A stretch of DNA of 26,387 bases. It comes from Mariprofundus sp. Its GTDB lineage: Bacteria; Pseudomonadota; Zetaproteobacteria; Mariprofundales; Mariprofundaceae. The notes below the pieces were generated by a model. It had not been told where the DNA came from and ran no database searches. It saw nothing but the letters and a program-made list of their open reading frames with translations. The stretch spans positions 1-26,387 of the forward strand of contig JAUZQI010000160.1 of assembly GCA_030951095.1 (NCBI GenBank), read 5' to 3'. Shown piece by piece: positions 8,391 to 17,035 of this stretch (position 1 is the stretch's first letter; every line of letters starts with the position of its first letter). The position numbers and the translations under genes are program-made.

Positions 8391-8834
8391 ATGATCAATA
8401 AACTGAAACAGATGTGGAAACAGGCAGCAGCCAGTCCACAGGAAAAGAAAAAGCATGATGTATCACTGGCCGTTGCAGCGCTGATGGTGGAAGTGATGCG
8501 TATGGACGGTCATCTGCAATCATCTGAGCGCAGTGAAATTATCCTGGCACTGGAAAAGCGTTTTGGCCTGGATCAGGTGGAGATCCATGATTTAATTGAA
8601 AATGCCTTGCAGGAAGTGGAGAAGGCACTGGATATTCACCAGTTTACCTCGGTGGTGGTAAAGGGTTTTTCCACCCAGGAGCGCATTGGCATTCTTTCCG
8701 AATTATGGACGGTGGCTATGGCCGATGGTTTTGTTGATCCGTATGAAGAACAATTGATTCGACGTATGGCTGATTTAATGGGCCTGCACCACTCCCAGTT
8801 TATTGCAGCAAAAATAAGTACGGACAGATCCTGA
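8391..8834 (+). CDS. TerB family tellurite resistance-like protein
   Basis: A 147-residue, mostly helical protein of the TerB/DjlA-like superfamily. Two repeated helical units each carry an acidic motif: VMRMDGHLQSSE (about residues 37-48) and AMADGFVDPYEEQLIRRMADLMGL (about 108-131), a pattern likely to bind a metal ion. In DjlA the same domain is fused to a J domain; here it stands alone, and no tellurite-resistance operon is nearby, so the name describes the fold, not a resistance. The start ATG at 8391 follows TTGAGGC closely; no better candidate is in frame. A branched palindrome begins right after the stop and probably terminates transcription. Confidence 0.82.
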   Translation: MINKLKQMWKQAAASPQEKKKHDVSLAVAALMVEVMRMDGHLQSSERSEIILALEKRFGLDQVEIHDLIENALQEVEKALDIHQFTSVVVKGFSTQERIGILSELWTVAMADGFVDPYEEQLIRRMADLMGLHHSQFIAAKISTDRS

Positions 8835-8842
8835 CGCGTATG

Positions 8843-8937
8843 GATTTTTTCCTCTCCGTGGTAAGCAATCATTGCGAAGCAACGGGTGTTGCTTCTTAAA
8901 GCGCGATAGCTCTATCAACCACGGAATGGAAAAAATC
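8843..8937. terminator. Branched palindrome, probable bidirectional terminator
   Basis: Between the convergent TerB-like and AsmA-like genes, GATTTTTTCC (8843-8852) pairs with GGAAAAAATC (8928-8937), and after a 2-nt internal loop TCCGTGGT (8855-8862) pairs with ACCACGGA (8918-8925). Inside are three further arms: GCAAT/ATTGC (8865-8875), an 8-bp stem with a GGGT loop (8876-8895) and GATAG/CTATC (8905-8916). The outer arms give a T-run on either strand, which fits termination in both directions. The three inner arms are more than a terminator needs. Confidence 0.6.
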
Positions 8938-8962
8938 ATGCAGGCGCGTTGTTTGTTGCATG

Positions 8963-11824
8963 TTAATGCCCGGGTTTCCTGACCTGTGCCTTTTGTGACG
9001 GCAGTTTCTTTGTAACCACCTGAATGGAGCCGGTTTCATCAGTTTGATCCTCAGCTGTTGGCCATACCGGGAAAATACGCCGACTGTTGATTTTACGGTA
9101 AATCATATAACGCTCGATCAGTTGCTGGGTTCGCCGGATTCGCTGAATCTCAGCATCAGTTTCTGAATCTTCTTTCTTGCCTGACCATCTGGCTCTGAGC
9201 TCAACAATCGTATCAGGGGCCTGACGCATTTTGCGCACGACACTGAACAGACGTATACGTTCATTCTGGGATAATCGTTCGCGATCATGCAGACGAATAC
9301 GCGCTTCGGTAACTGTTTTCGCTGGTTTGGGCTTGTCTTTGGCAATGGTTACGGACTGAACTGCCTGATGCATCGCTGCCTGCATGGATAAACCAAGACG
9401 TTCCAGATTCAGCGGTTGCGTTGTCCATTGTCCGGCCAGATCATATTGCAGGGTTATAACGCCGGTATGTTGATCCAGTCGTTGCAGCAAATCAGACGTA
9501 TTGTACCCGGTTCGGGCAAGCATCGGGTCGGATGGAAATGTTTCTGCTTCCGTTCGGCCCTGAATCAACTGAACTTTCACCGTGCTTTGGTAACTGTCCG
9601 GCGCATGTCCGTCATTAACACTCAGCTTGGCTGACAAACGACCCTGGATCAAATGTGGCATGCCGGATGCCGTCATCCAGTTATGCAGGAAAAACGGCGT
9701 AGCCTGCGACAGTACAGCCTTGCCCTGAAAACGCTGCTCATCTGACAATGCCTGCCATTTTCCATTGAAATGGAAATCACCGCTCCCGGCTTTTCCCTTG
9801 ATCGAGATATCTGACCAGTGGTCGATTTTGATAGTATCAGCTTTGAAATCTACCTGATCAGCCCAGATGCTCTGTTGTTGGCCGATGCTGATTTTTCCAT
9901 TTTCAAAAACCAGATGGCCGATTTTGGTGTTGTTTTTGCGCAGTGTTGTCACCCACCATAAAGGGTTGCTGACTTCGGTGGTTTCGGGTTGCGTACTGTC
10001 AGGCATCCGTGGCGGTAACGGATGCAGCGCTGCGGTGTATTGCCACTCCTGACTTTTAATACTGTTGATTTTCTGCGCATCCAGCCCCATACCGACTGGC
10101 CCAAATTGTAAATTAACCTGCTTTGCAAGCCACGAGTTTCCGCCATGAGACAGGTTGAAATCCCGGACAGCAGCTTTGCCCTGCATCTGCCATGAACCCT
10201 GCTTTACCGTTACTTTCGCTTTGAATTCAGTATCACCGGCCAGTTTTACCGGGCTGCTTATATCATCCTGCAGGGGAAGAAGCGGGCGCAGACGGGCAAT
10301 CGGGATATGTGTGCCGGTCACGTTAAAGCTTGCCGAGATTAATTCGCCGTGTTTGTCTTTTTCAGCGCTTCCGCGCAATCGCCATTTTGGGCTTGTGGCG
10401 CTATTTTTATCCGGGGCCAATGAGGTTTCCACGGCTGCTGTGTGTAATTTGAAGCTTAACGGTTTGCCTTTTGGACATTGTGCTTTCCCGTCCAGAGCTT
10501 CCAGCGTCACTTTTCCCTGCGGCATAGTCAGAGCCAACATCATGTTGCGAATGTTGATGTGATCCGCATAGATGTTCCATGCCAAAGTTTTTTCCGGAAG
10601 ACCAGGAGGGCTGTTTTTATCTGCGGCATCACCTGTATCTGCCTGTATGATTGTATCCGCTTTTCCCGCCTGTAGCATCAGTCTGGAATCGACCATATTA
10701 ATTGCGGATAAATGGAGCCGGTTTTTGTCCGTGTCTATATTAGCTTTGGCGTAACTGATTCGACTCCAGTACCAGGCAGAGTGTTTGTTGCCCTCCTGGT
10801 TACGATCCGGACGGGCATAGATCATATCCTGCAGCAGTCCTTTATCGCTGCTGATTTTCCAGTGACCGTCGCGCCCTCTCCAATGACTTGTGCTATCCAG
10901 TTGTGCTGAAATCAGCTGTCGGCCACCAATCATGGGTAAAGTATCCGACCATGGATCGAGCGGCCAGGCAGCAGCAGCAATGTCTATTTTCCAGAGATCA
11001 TCAGTATTTGTGGCATTGAATTGCAAACTGTGTGGGTTGGATGTCTCGCGATCAGAGACTGTATCGAGCTGTATTTCCCCCTGTAGGTTTAACGATTTTT
11101 TTTCTGCATCACCAGCTGCCATTTTCCATGACAGCTCGCCATTGAGATGTCCCTCGATATGTTTTAGCGCCAGCGAAGCCGTCAACTGGCTGGCATCCAA
11201 TGCATGCCACTTTATTATCCCTTTCGATTGCGAGCTTTCACCTTTTTGCGTTTCAGTGGCCATATTCCATTGCCCGTTTAAAGTGCCTTGCAGCAATTTG
11301 GCCGAACCGGTGATGGTGCGACCAGAGGTTTGGAGTTGTTGATGTAGTGATAATCCACGTAACTCAACAGGAGGAAAATCTTTTCCTTTCAGATACAAAT
11401 TTACGTGTCCGCCATGCACAGTGAGTGATGTCGCAGCCTGCCAAATCTGTTTCAGATCACGATCCTGATGCCATATCTTGCTGTTGACTGCACTGGTGAA
11501 TTCAGCATCAAAGCCCGAGATGTCCATGATGCCGATACGCGGTGTGCTGCTGGTCAGTAGTTTCGGGTTGGCTCGGACAAAGATGTGTTTAATGCTTACT
11601 TTATCGCTGCCTCGTTCTATCCGGAGACCCTGGAGAACAAGACCGTTACGCAGCAGATGATAACGTACATCGTCGATGTGTACATTTGCCCGCTCACTCC
11701 ACACGCGAATCAGTTCTTTTGCCTGCTTTTGGGCATAAGCCTGGATGGACAATTGCATGGCGATGCATAGCAGGGAAAGGACAGCGATAGCAGCCAAATA
11801 CCATCGGGCGGCAGATGGGAACAT
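8963..11824 (-). CDS. AsmA-like / DUF748-like large inner-membrane-anchored protein
   Basis: A 953-residue protein with a single N-terminal membrane anchor (about residues 7-30) followed by a long, beta-rich, low-complexity-free body. The opening (YHLLRNGLVLQGLRIERG, then GFDAEF and repeats of LSLHQQLQTSGRTITGSAKL type) is the pattern of AsmA/YicR-like proteins. These span the periplasm and are thought to help move lipids or fold outer-membrane proteins. The C-terminal 150 residues contain a helical, basic segment with RLHDRERLSQNERIRLFSVV, reminiscent of the DUF748 tail. I cannot name an exact family and the role is inferred. The start at 11824 has only a weak ribosome site. It lies 66 bp after the acs stop on the same strand and could be expressed from the acs promoter. 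Confidence 0.7.
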   Translation of the reverse strand: MFPSAARWYLAAIAVLSLLCIAMQLSIQAYAQKQAKELIRVWSERANVHIDDVRYHLLRNGLVLQGLRIERGSDKVSIKHIFVRANPKLLTSSTPRIGIMDISGFDAEFTSAVNSKIWHQDRDLKQIWQAATSLTVHGGHVNLYLKGKDFPPVELRGLSLHQQLQTSGRTITGSAKLLQGTLNGQWNMATETQKGESSQSKGIIKWHALDASQLTASLALKHIEGHLNGELSWKMAAGDAEKKSLNLQGEIQLDTVSDRETSNPHSLQFNATNTDDLWKIDIAAAAWPLDPWSDTLPMIGGRQLISAQLDSTSHWRGRDGHWKISSDKGLLQDMIYARPDRNQEGNKHSAWYWSRISYAKANIDTDKNRLHLSAINMVDSRLMLQAGKADTIIQADTGDAADKNSPPGLPEKTLAWNIYADHINIRNMMLALTMPQGKVTLEALDGKAQCPKGKPLSFKLHTAAVETSLAPDKNSATSPKWRLRGSAEKDKHGELISASFNVTGTHIPIARLRPLLPLQDDISSPVKLAGDTEFKAKVTVKQGSWQMQGKAAVRDFNLSHGGNSWLAKQVNLQFGPVGMGLDAQKINSIKSQEWQYTAALHPLPPRMPDSTQPETTEVSNPLWWVTTLRKNNTKIGHLVFENGKISIGQQQSIWADQVDFKADTIKIDHWSDISIKGKAGSGDFHFNGKWQALSDEQRFQGKAVLSQATPFFLHNWMTASGMPHLIQGRLSAKLSVNDGHAPDSYQSTVKVQLIQGRTEAETFPSDPMLARTGYNTSDLLQRLDQHTGVITLQYDLAGQWTTQPLNLERLGLSMQAAMHQAVQSVTIAKDKPKPAKTVTEARIRLHDRERLSQNERIRLFSVVRKMRQAPDTIVELRARWSGKKEDSETDAEIQRIRRTQQLIERYMIYRKINSRRIFPVWPTAEDQTDETGSIQVVTKKLPSQKAQVRKPGH

Positions 11825-11890
11825 ACCGACCGGATGATGGAAGATGTGCTTTCGCTTCAGGTAAACTCCAAACTATGACCGCAGCATGAT

Positions 11891-13846
11891 CTATTGCGAC
11901 GACTGGGCGGGTTGCTGAAGCTGTTGAACCACCGACTGGTCTTCCAGTGTGGAGGTGTCGGAGGTGATATCGCGGCCTGCTGCGATATCCCTGAGCAGTC
12001 GCCGCATAATTTTTCCGGAACGGGTTTTTGGCAGGCTGTCAGCAAAACGAATGTCATCCGGTTTGGCAATAGCGCCAATCTCCTTGCATACATGGGCGCG
12101 GAGTTCATTGCCCAGCGACTCACTGTGTTCAGATTTGAGTACTACGAAAGCACACACGGCTTCGCCCTTGATATCATCAGGGCGACCGACCACGGCAGCT
12201 TCAGCGACACTATCATGCGATACCAGCGCTGATTCAATTTCCATGGTGCCGAGCCGGTGGCCTGAAACGTTCAGTACATCATCCACACGCCCCATGATCC
12301 AGAAATAGCCATGTTCATCGCAGCGGGCACCATCGCCGGCGAAATAATAACGATGGTTGAATTTTTCCCAGTAGGTATCGACATAGCGTTTTTCATCACC
12401 CCAGATACCGCGCAGCATCGATGGCCAGGGTTGGCGAATCACCAGTAATCCACCGCCCTCGGTGACCGGTTTTCCCTGTTCATCAACTACGGCGGCATCA
12501 ATGCCGGGTAGCGGCAATGTGGCCGATCCAGGTGTGGTGGGGGTGGCAAAGGGCAAAGGTGAAATCATGTGGCCACCAGTTTCGGTCTGCCACCAGGTAT
12601 CGACAATCGGGCAGCGGCCGTTACCGATTACATTGTGATACCACATCCAGGCTTCCGGATTAATCGGCTCACCGACTGTGCCCAATACACGTAATTTTGA
12701 CAGGTCATATTTATTCGGCCATTCATCGCCGGCTTTGATCAGGGCGCGAATGGCGGTGGGAGCCGTGTAAAACACGGTGACGCCATGATCAGCACATATT
12801 TTCCATAACCGACCCGGATCAGGAAATGTCGGCACACCTTCATACATCAGCGTAGTGCCGCCACAGGCCAGTGGCCCGTACACTGAATAGGTATGTCCGG
12901 TAATCCAGCCGACATCCGCCGTGCACCAGAATACATCGGATTTCGGCTGGAAATCGAACACCCAGCGCATCGTTAGCCTGGCCCACAGGAGATAACCTGC
13001 CGTACTGTGCAATATCCCTTTGGGTTTGCCGGTGGAGCCTGATGTGTAGAGAATAAACAACGGGTGTTCCGAATCCACCGACAGCGCTTCGCAGTGGTCC
13101 GGTTGTATCTTCAATGCATCATGCCAGTCGATATCACGAGAGCTTATCCAGTCAATCTCATTGCCGGCATGGCGCACGACCATAACATGCCGGATGCTCA
13201 AGCAGCCGGCGGTCAAAGCCTCATCCACTTTTGGTTTCAGTGCATGCGTGCCGCCCCGTCGACTACCGCCATCGGCAGTGATCACCAGTTTTGCTTCGGC
13301 ATCCTGAATTCTGTCACGCAGTGCATTAGCTGAAAAAGCACCGAATACGACTGAGTGAATGGCACCGATACGTGTGCAGGCCAGCATGGCAATGGCAGCC
13401 TCGGGAATCATCGGCATATAGATCACCACCCGATCTCCTGATTCGATGCCGAGTTCTTTCATGGCATTGGCAGCTCGACACACATCAGCCAACAGCTCTG
13501 CATAACTGATGCGGCGTACATCTCCAGCCTCGCTTTCCCAGATAATGGCGGTGCGTTCACCTGATCCGGCGGCCACATGTCGATCGAGACAGTTTTCAGA
13601 CAGGTTTAGCATGCCATCTTCAAACCAGCGAAAGAAAGGTGCCTTGTCCCGATTTAATACACGCGAGAATGGCTCTCTCCAATTGAGATGCTTTCTGGCC
13701 AGATCTCTCCATGTTGCATCAAAATCTTCCGAGAATTGTCCGCGCAAGGCATGATAATCATCCAGCGAAGCAATATTCGCCTGTTGATTCTGTTGAGGTT
13801 CGAAAATGCGTGTTTCCTCAAGTATGCTGGTAATCGTTGCTGACAT
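11891..13846 (-). CDS. acs: Acetyl-CoA synthetase (AMP-forming)
   Basis: A 651-residue enzyme that activates acetate to acetyl-CoA through acetyl-AMP, the same length as the E. coli enzyme (652). ANL-superfamily motifs are in order: the phosphate-binding loop [11 protein letters not shown], the W414-type acetate-pocket region [32 protein letters not shown], and the catalytic Lys-612 in [11 protein letters not shown], the residue controlled by acetylation in many bacteria. The start at 13846 is preceded by GGGAG with 6-nt spacing (GGGAGAAAACC-ATG). It is divergent from cutA, sharing a 113-bp intergenic region. No pat or cobB-type gene lies in the window. It is a clear ortholog. Confidence 0.97.
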   Translation of the reverse strand: MSATITSILEETRIFEPQQNQQANIASLDDYHALRGQFSEDFDATWRDLARKHLNWREPFSRVLNRDKAPFFRWFEDGMLNLSENCLDRHVAAGSGERTAIIWESEAGDVRRISYAELLADVCRAANAMKELGIESGDRVVIYMPMIPEAAIAMLACTRIGAIHSVVFGAFSANALRDRIQDAEAKLVITADGGSRRGGTHALKPKVDEALTAGCLSIRHVMVVRHAGNEIDWISSRDIDWHDALKIQPDHCEALSVDSEHPLFILYTSGSTGKPKGILHSTAGYLLWARLTMRWVFDFQPKSDVFWCTADVGWITGHTYSVYGPLACGGTTLMYEGVPTFPDPGRLWKICADHGVTVFYTAPTAIRALIKAGDEWPNKYDLSKLRVLGTVGEPINPEAWMWYHNVIGNGRCPIVDTWWQTETGGHMISPLPFATPTTPGSATLPLPGIDAAVVDEQGKPVTEGGGLLVIRQPWPSMLRGIWGDEKRYVDTYWEKFNHRYYFAGDGARCDEHGYFWIMGRVDDVLNVSGHRLGTMEIESALVSHDSVAEAAVVGRPDDIKGEAVCAFVVLKSEHSESLGNELRAHVCKEIGAIAKPDDIRFADSLPKTRSGKIMRRLLRDIAAGRDITSDTSTLEDQSVVQQLQQPAQSSQ

Positions 13847-13959
13847 GGTTTTCTCCCAGACTCATTTCTAACAGGCATCCGGGAGGGGCACAATAGTGCC
13901 AGTCTCGGGGCTAACGCCGCAAATGCTTTCGATTGATTGTAAACGCGTTACCATATCGC

Positions 13960-14289
13960 ATGCAAAAAATATGCCTTATTCAAACCGCTGTCAGCTCGAT
14001 TTCTGAAGCGAAAATTATTGCATCAGGCTTGGTTGATGGCTGCATGGCAGGCTGTGTGCAGATCAGTGGTCCGGGGCTGTCCACCTATCGCTGGAATGGG
14101 AAAGTGGAGCATACAGAAGAGTATTACCTCAGTATCAAAACAAAGCCTGCCTGCAGGGATGATGTGATTAGCTGGTTGAAACAGCATCATCCCTATGAGT
14201 TACCGGAAATTATCTGGGCTGAGTTTGGTGCTACGGAAGATTATGCAGGCTGGCTTAACCTTAACGTAATCCATACAGCGACAGTGTAA
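13960..14289 (+). CDS. cutA: Divalent-cation tolerance protein CutA
   Basis: A 109-residue small trimeric protein of the CutA1 family, which resembles PII signalling proteins in fold. Family hallmarks are the GCVQISGPGLSTYRWNGKVE segment and the following EEYYLSIKTK strand, then HPYELPEII. CutA was named for copper tolerance, but its actual cellular role is unclear. I chose the ATG at 13960, since the protein then begins at the first beta strand (MQKICLIQTAVSS); the longer frame from 13933 adds nothing family-like. The gene is followed by ccdA 116 bp downstream, the usual neighbourhood for genes of the CutA2 (DsbD)/CcdA type in proteobacteria. Confidence 0.88.
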   Translation: MQKICLIQTAVSSISEAKIIASGLVDGCMAGCVQISGPGLSTYRWNGKVEHTEEYYLSIKTKPACRDDVISWLKQHHPYELPEIIWAEFGATEDYAGWLNLNVIHTATV

Positions 14290-14405
14290 GCGCATGCCGG
14301 TTTCCCGGACAAAGGGCGGTGAGCGCAGATTAACCCGGTTGTGTTTGAATACAGGGCTTGTGATCAGTACCTCCTGACGGGGGTATGCAATAAATTGGAG
14401 TGAAT

Positions 14406-15164
14406 ATGATTGAAGTTACGTATGCCGGTGCGCTAATCGCCGGACTATTATCTTTTCTGTCACCTTGCGTTTTGCCGCTGGTGCCGGCCTATCTGTCTTA
14501 TATATCCGGCGTTTCAGTCAATGAACTGCGCCAGCACGATGGTGTATCAACTGCCGGTATGCGCAGGCATGCGTTGGGGCAGTCGTTGTGGTTTATTGCC
14601 GGATTCAGTCTTGTATTCATCGCGCTTGGCGCATCGGCGTCGTTGCTGGGTCAGTGGATGCTGACGCATATGGCGATACTGGGCAAAGTCGCCGGTGCCA
14701 TCATTATTGTTTTCGGTCTGCATTATACGGGTATTATTCGCATTCCCTTCCTGATGATGGAAGCACGCTTTGATACAGGTGGTGTGAATGCCAAACATGG
14801 CATAGGCGCGCTGGTGTTGGGTGCTGCGTTTGCCTTTGGCTGGACACCGTGCATCGGACCTATTCTCGGTGCGATTCTGGCTGTTGCCGGCGCACAGGCT
14901 GAAATGATGCGCGGTATTCTGTTGCTGGCGACCTATTCACTCGGCCTTGCTATTCCCTTCCTGCTGGCAGCTTTGGCAACCGACAGTTTCCTGCGCTGGT
15001 CGAAGCGTTTCAAGGGACACTTTGAGCTGATTGAAAAGATTTCAGGCGTGCTGCTGATTCTGGTAGGTCTGCTGATTTTTCTTGGCAGCTTCAGCATGGT
15101 TTCTGGCTGGCTGATTGAGTGGTTTCCTGCCCTGGCGGATATTGAAGGAACATTTTCTCAATAG
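14406..15164 (+). CDS. ccdA: Cytochrome c biogenesis protein CcdA
   Basis: A 252-residue, six-helix membrane protein that passes electrons from cytoplasmic thioredoxin to periplasmic redox partners for cytochrome c maturation. The two redox-active cysteines sit in FLSPCVLPLVPAYLS (Cys-21) and WTPCIGPILG (Cys-149), each next to the proline that kinks its helix. The ATG at 14406 is preceded by GGAG with 5-nt spacing; the GTG at 14400 overlaps that site. The stop codon TAG (15162-15164) is part of the 4-bp target-site duplication ATAG of a transposed element that begins at the very next base. No separate DsbD-like domain is fused. The partner thiol protein is not in the window. Confidence 0.92.
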   Translation: MIEVTYAGALIAGLLSFLSPCVLPLVPAYLSYISGVSVNELRQHDGVSTAGMRRHALGQSLWFIAGFSLVFIALGASASLLGQWMLTHMAILGKVAGAIIIVFGLHYTGIIRIPFLMMEARFDTGGVNAKHGIGALVLGAAFAFGWTPCIGPILGAILAVAGAQAEMMRGILLLATYSLGLAIPFLLAALATDSFLRWSKRFKGHFELIEKISGVLLILVGLLIFLGSFSMVSGWLIEWFPALADIEGTFSQ

Positions 15165-15324
15165 GGAAGTGATGGTTAAATCTGGTTTGATGAGACTGCA
15201 ATGGAAAATGGACGAGTTCAAGGCAAAAACTGCAGGGTATAGCAACGCTATGGTTAAAATCTTTAACGCAGAAATCGTTCATTTTCCATGCAGGATCGTG
15301 AATCATGGTTTCATCAGCGCCGCC
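15165..15324 (+). mobile_element. MITE-like palindromic element, family A, copy 2 (160 bp)
   Basis: A 160-bp imperfect palindrome matching 8199-8360 in the opposite orientation. It is flanked by ATAG at 15161-15164 and 15325-15328. The terminal repeats are GGAAGTGATGG... on the left and GGCGGCGCTGATGAAACC (read from the right end), so the left end has decayed more. The central hairpin ATAGC-AAC-GCTAT (15239-15251) is exactly at the midpoint, and the arms pair over most of their length (for example CTGCAATGGAAAATG with CATTTTCCATGCAG). An in-frame reading through the element exists but has no protein-like features. Confidence 0.85.
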
Positions 15325-15342
15325 ATAGTAAGAGGAACCTGC

Positions 15343-15756
15343 ACTGTCAATTCGTGGTCAGGCTTCGACAATACCGTGGCGGATAGCAAGTTTGGCCAGA
15401 TTCTGTCAGGCCTTTATGATCGAAATAAGTCTGTGGCGGGAGTGCTGTCCTACGATCAATTCAAGAGTTCCGGGCTATGATCTTGCAAACATGGCATAGC
15501 CTGAGCGATCCGAAGATGAAATCAGCATATACCGTTTCCGCAACCGCTTGGTCGATAAGCAATTGGGCAAAGTGTTGTTTGGTGAATTGAATCGCCAATT
15601 GGTTGCCTACAATCTTATGATCAAAGAAGCTTAGGCTGCCATCATGGATGCATCAATCATTCAGTCGGCTGCACAGCCCCAATCAGACGCTTGAAGCCAT
15701 TCAGGAAGATCGCAAGGAAGATGGGTCCGAGCCACCTGCGATTGGCCATCGCAACT
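15343..15756 (+). pseudogene. Decayed IS5-type transposase fragment
   Basis: Pieces of an IS5-superfamily (DDE) transposase are spread over three reading frames. They are, in order: ILSGLYDRNKSVAGVLSYDQF (15405-15467); after a shift QEFRAMILQTWHSLSDPKM (15463-15520); after a second shift and a loss of roughly 30 codons YRFRNRLVDKQLGKVLFGEL and further MDASIIQSAAQP (15519-15690), with an internal TAG; then after a third shift PNQTLEAIQEDRKEDGSEPP (15672-15735). The order and spacing match the first third of IS5-group transposases up to just beyond the first catalytic Asp (in the DASI motif). The second and third catalytic residues are missing. It cannot make an active enzyme. Palindromic element C cuts it at the right. 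Confidence 0.75.
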
Positions 15757-15761
15757 TTTAC

Positions 15762-15925
15762 ACCCAAGAACCGACATTGACATTGGGTGCAGGGTGTAAT
15801 CACTTGCTTTATATGGTATTTCAAAAAATCATTCTGTCACCTTGCTGGTGATGAGTGATTTTTCGGAATGCCAGATAGATTAAGGGGTTGCGGCATGCGC
15901 CGCATGTCAATGTCGGATCTTGGGT
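15762..15925. mobile_element. MITE-like palindromic element, family C (164 bp)
   Basis: A 164-bp imperfect palindrome. The left end ACCCAAGAACCGACATTGAC pairs with the right end GTCAATGTCGGATCTTGGGT almost perfectly, the arms remain similar along their whole length, and the apex is near 15843 (TGTCACC / GGTGATG). It is flanked by TTAC at 15758-15761 and 15926-15929. No second copy lies in this window. The element inserted next to or within the old transposase fragment and lies about 45 bp upstream of the epimerase start. Confidence 0.75.
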
Positions 15926-15972
15926 TTACAGGCTAAATTGCTGTTTAATTCGGAGCGGTTAGTCTTAACCGT

Positions 15973-17013
15973 ATGCATAGAGAGCCACTTACAAAAGTCA
16001 TGAACGGCGATTTACTTCCCCACTCCGGCGCATTGTCGAACTGGAATTTCGGAGAATGGAACCAGCATGCTCCTTGTTCCAACCCGAAAATGCATTCGAA
16101 GTGGGATTGCAACTCATCCACTCAGACTTTTGCAAGTGGCTCTAGAGATATTGATAACATTCTAATTCTTGGTTGTGGTTATGTTGGTGAGAAACTGGCA
16201 CAGGCCTGTCTGGCTGATGGTATACGGGTGATTGGAACGACGCGGAGCAACGATCGGGTAATACAACTAAAAGAACAAGGTATTGAGGCTATGCTTGCAA
16301 CATCGCCAAAAGAGTTGCCGCGTGAGCTGTTGGCATCTGTCGATGCGGTACTGGATTCGATTCCGCTTACACGTGATGAACAGGGTATGCATGCTTCTCA
16401 AATGCAGTGGTTGCCCGAACTGGCTGCGAAATTGTCGGCGGTTCGCTGGGCAGGTTATCTTTCCACAACAGGTGTTTATGGCGATGCGGAAGGGGCATGG
16501 GTGGATGAATCGTATCCATGCCGACCTTCGAGTGGACGCGGATCCGAACGGTTAAAGGCGGAACAGGCCTTGCTACAATCAGGGTTGCCGGCGGAAATAT
16601 TCCGGCTGGCGGGCATCTACGGGCCGGAACGAAATATACTCGGAAGGTTGAGGGCTGGCGGTTATCAAACCGTGCAGTGGCAGCCGTCGCATTTTTCAAG
16701 TCGCATCCATGTTGATGATATTGTGGCGGCATTAATGGCTGCAATGCAAAAACCGAAGGCTGGCCGCATTGTGAATCTGGCCGATGATTTGCCGTTACCG
16801 CATGCTGATTATGTAACGGAACTGGCACAGTTGATCGGTGCGCAGGCTCCGGACATATTATCTGAAACAGAAGGGGAGGTGCTGTTGCCTGCGGCGGCGC
16901 TGGACTTCTTCCGGGATAATAAACGGGTATCCAACAGCTTATTGCATCAGGAATTGTTGCCGGAATTAAAATTTCCTGATTTCAGGGCAGGCTTGGAAAG
17001 CCTGGTTGAATGA
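15973..17013 (+). CDS. YeeZ-like NAD-dependent epimerase/SDR with in-frame 55-residue MITE insertion
   Basis: A 346-residue reading frame. From residue 59 on it is an atypical extended SDR of the YeeZ type: nucleotide-binding LGCGYVGEKLA (G67-G72), SIPLTRDE, YLSTTGVYGDAEGAWVDE, GSERLKAEQALLQSG, FRLAGIYGPERN and HVDDIVAAL. Substrate unknown. The first three codons (ATG CAT AGA) are followed by 55 codons contributed by a 161-bp mobile element plus its TAGA duplication, after which the Rossmann strand begins (DIDNILILG). Excising 165 bp restores ATG-CAT-AGA-GAT-ATT in frame and gives a 291-residue protein, close to the 274 of YeeZ. Downstream of the insertion there is no ATG, GTG or TTG before the glycine motif. 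So translation must start at 15973 or within the element (ATG at 16000 or 16090). No strong ribosome site precedes 15973. It is convergent with the CorC-like gene, 22 bp away. Confidence 0.85.
   Translation: MHREPLTKVMNGDLLPHSGALSNWNFGEWNQHAPCSNPKMHSKWDCNSSTQTFASGSRDIDNILILGCGYVGEKLAQACLADGIRVIGTTRSNDRVIQLKEQGIEAMLATSPKELPRELLASVDAVLDSIPLTRDEQGMHASQMQWLPELAAKLSAVRWAGYLSTTGVYGDAEGAWVDESYPCRPSSGRGSERLKAEQALLQSGLPAEIFRLAGIYGPERNILGRLRAGGYQTVQWQPSHFSSRIHVDDIVAALMAAMQKPKAGRIVNLADDLPLPHADYVTELAQLIGAQAPDILSETEGEVLLPAAALDFFRDNKRVSNSLLHQELLPELKFPDFRAGLESLVE
15982..16142 (+). mobile_element. MITE-like element, family B, copy 1 (161 bp), inside a coding sequence
   Basis: A 161-bp element with terminal inverted repeats GAGCCACTTRCAAAAGTC (one mismatch over 18 bp). 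It is flanked by TAGA at 15978-15981 and 16143-16146. It matches 19323-19483 along its full length at roughly 85% identity in the same orientation, and both copies are exactly 161 bp. The interior is weakly palindromic (GGAATTTCGG... with ...CCGAAAATGC). Its frame is open throughout and is translated as part of the epimerase-like gene. Confidence 0.88.
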
Positions 17014-17035
17014 AGTAAAACGTTGCGGAGCTGCT

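Noticed and set aside
8838..8951. tRNA-like or attC-like element suggested by the cloverleaf shape
   Set aside because: Arm sizes, missing CCA-proximal and T-arm consensus bases and lack of integron R-box motifs do not fit either; no integrase is near.
8963..11824. Several plus-strand frames of 60-150 codons opposite the large AsmA-like gene
   Set aside because: They have no family resemblance, no ribosome sites and the Cys/Ser-rich composition typical of antisense readings.
15115..15480. Open reading frame of 121 codons across family-A element and beyond
   Set aside because: It starts inside ccdA and runs through the palindromic element into the transposase relic. Its protein has no coherent features outside the relic part, so I treat it as accidental.
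15648..15851. Small frame of 67 codons
   Set aside because: It joins the end of the transposase relic to the family-C palindrome and is not an independent gene.
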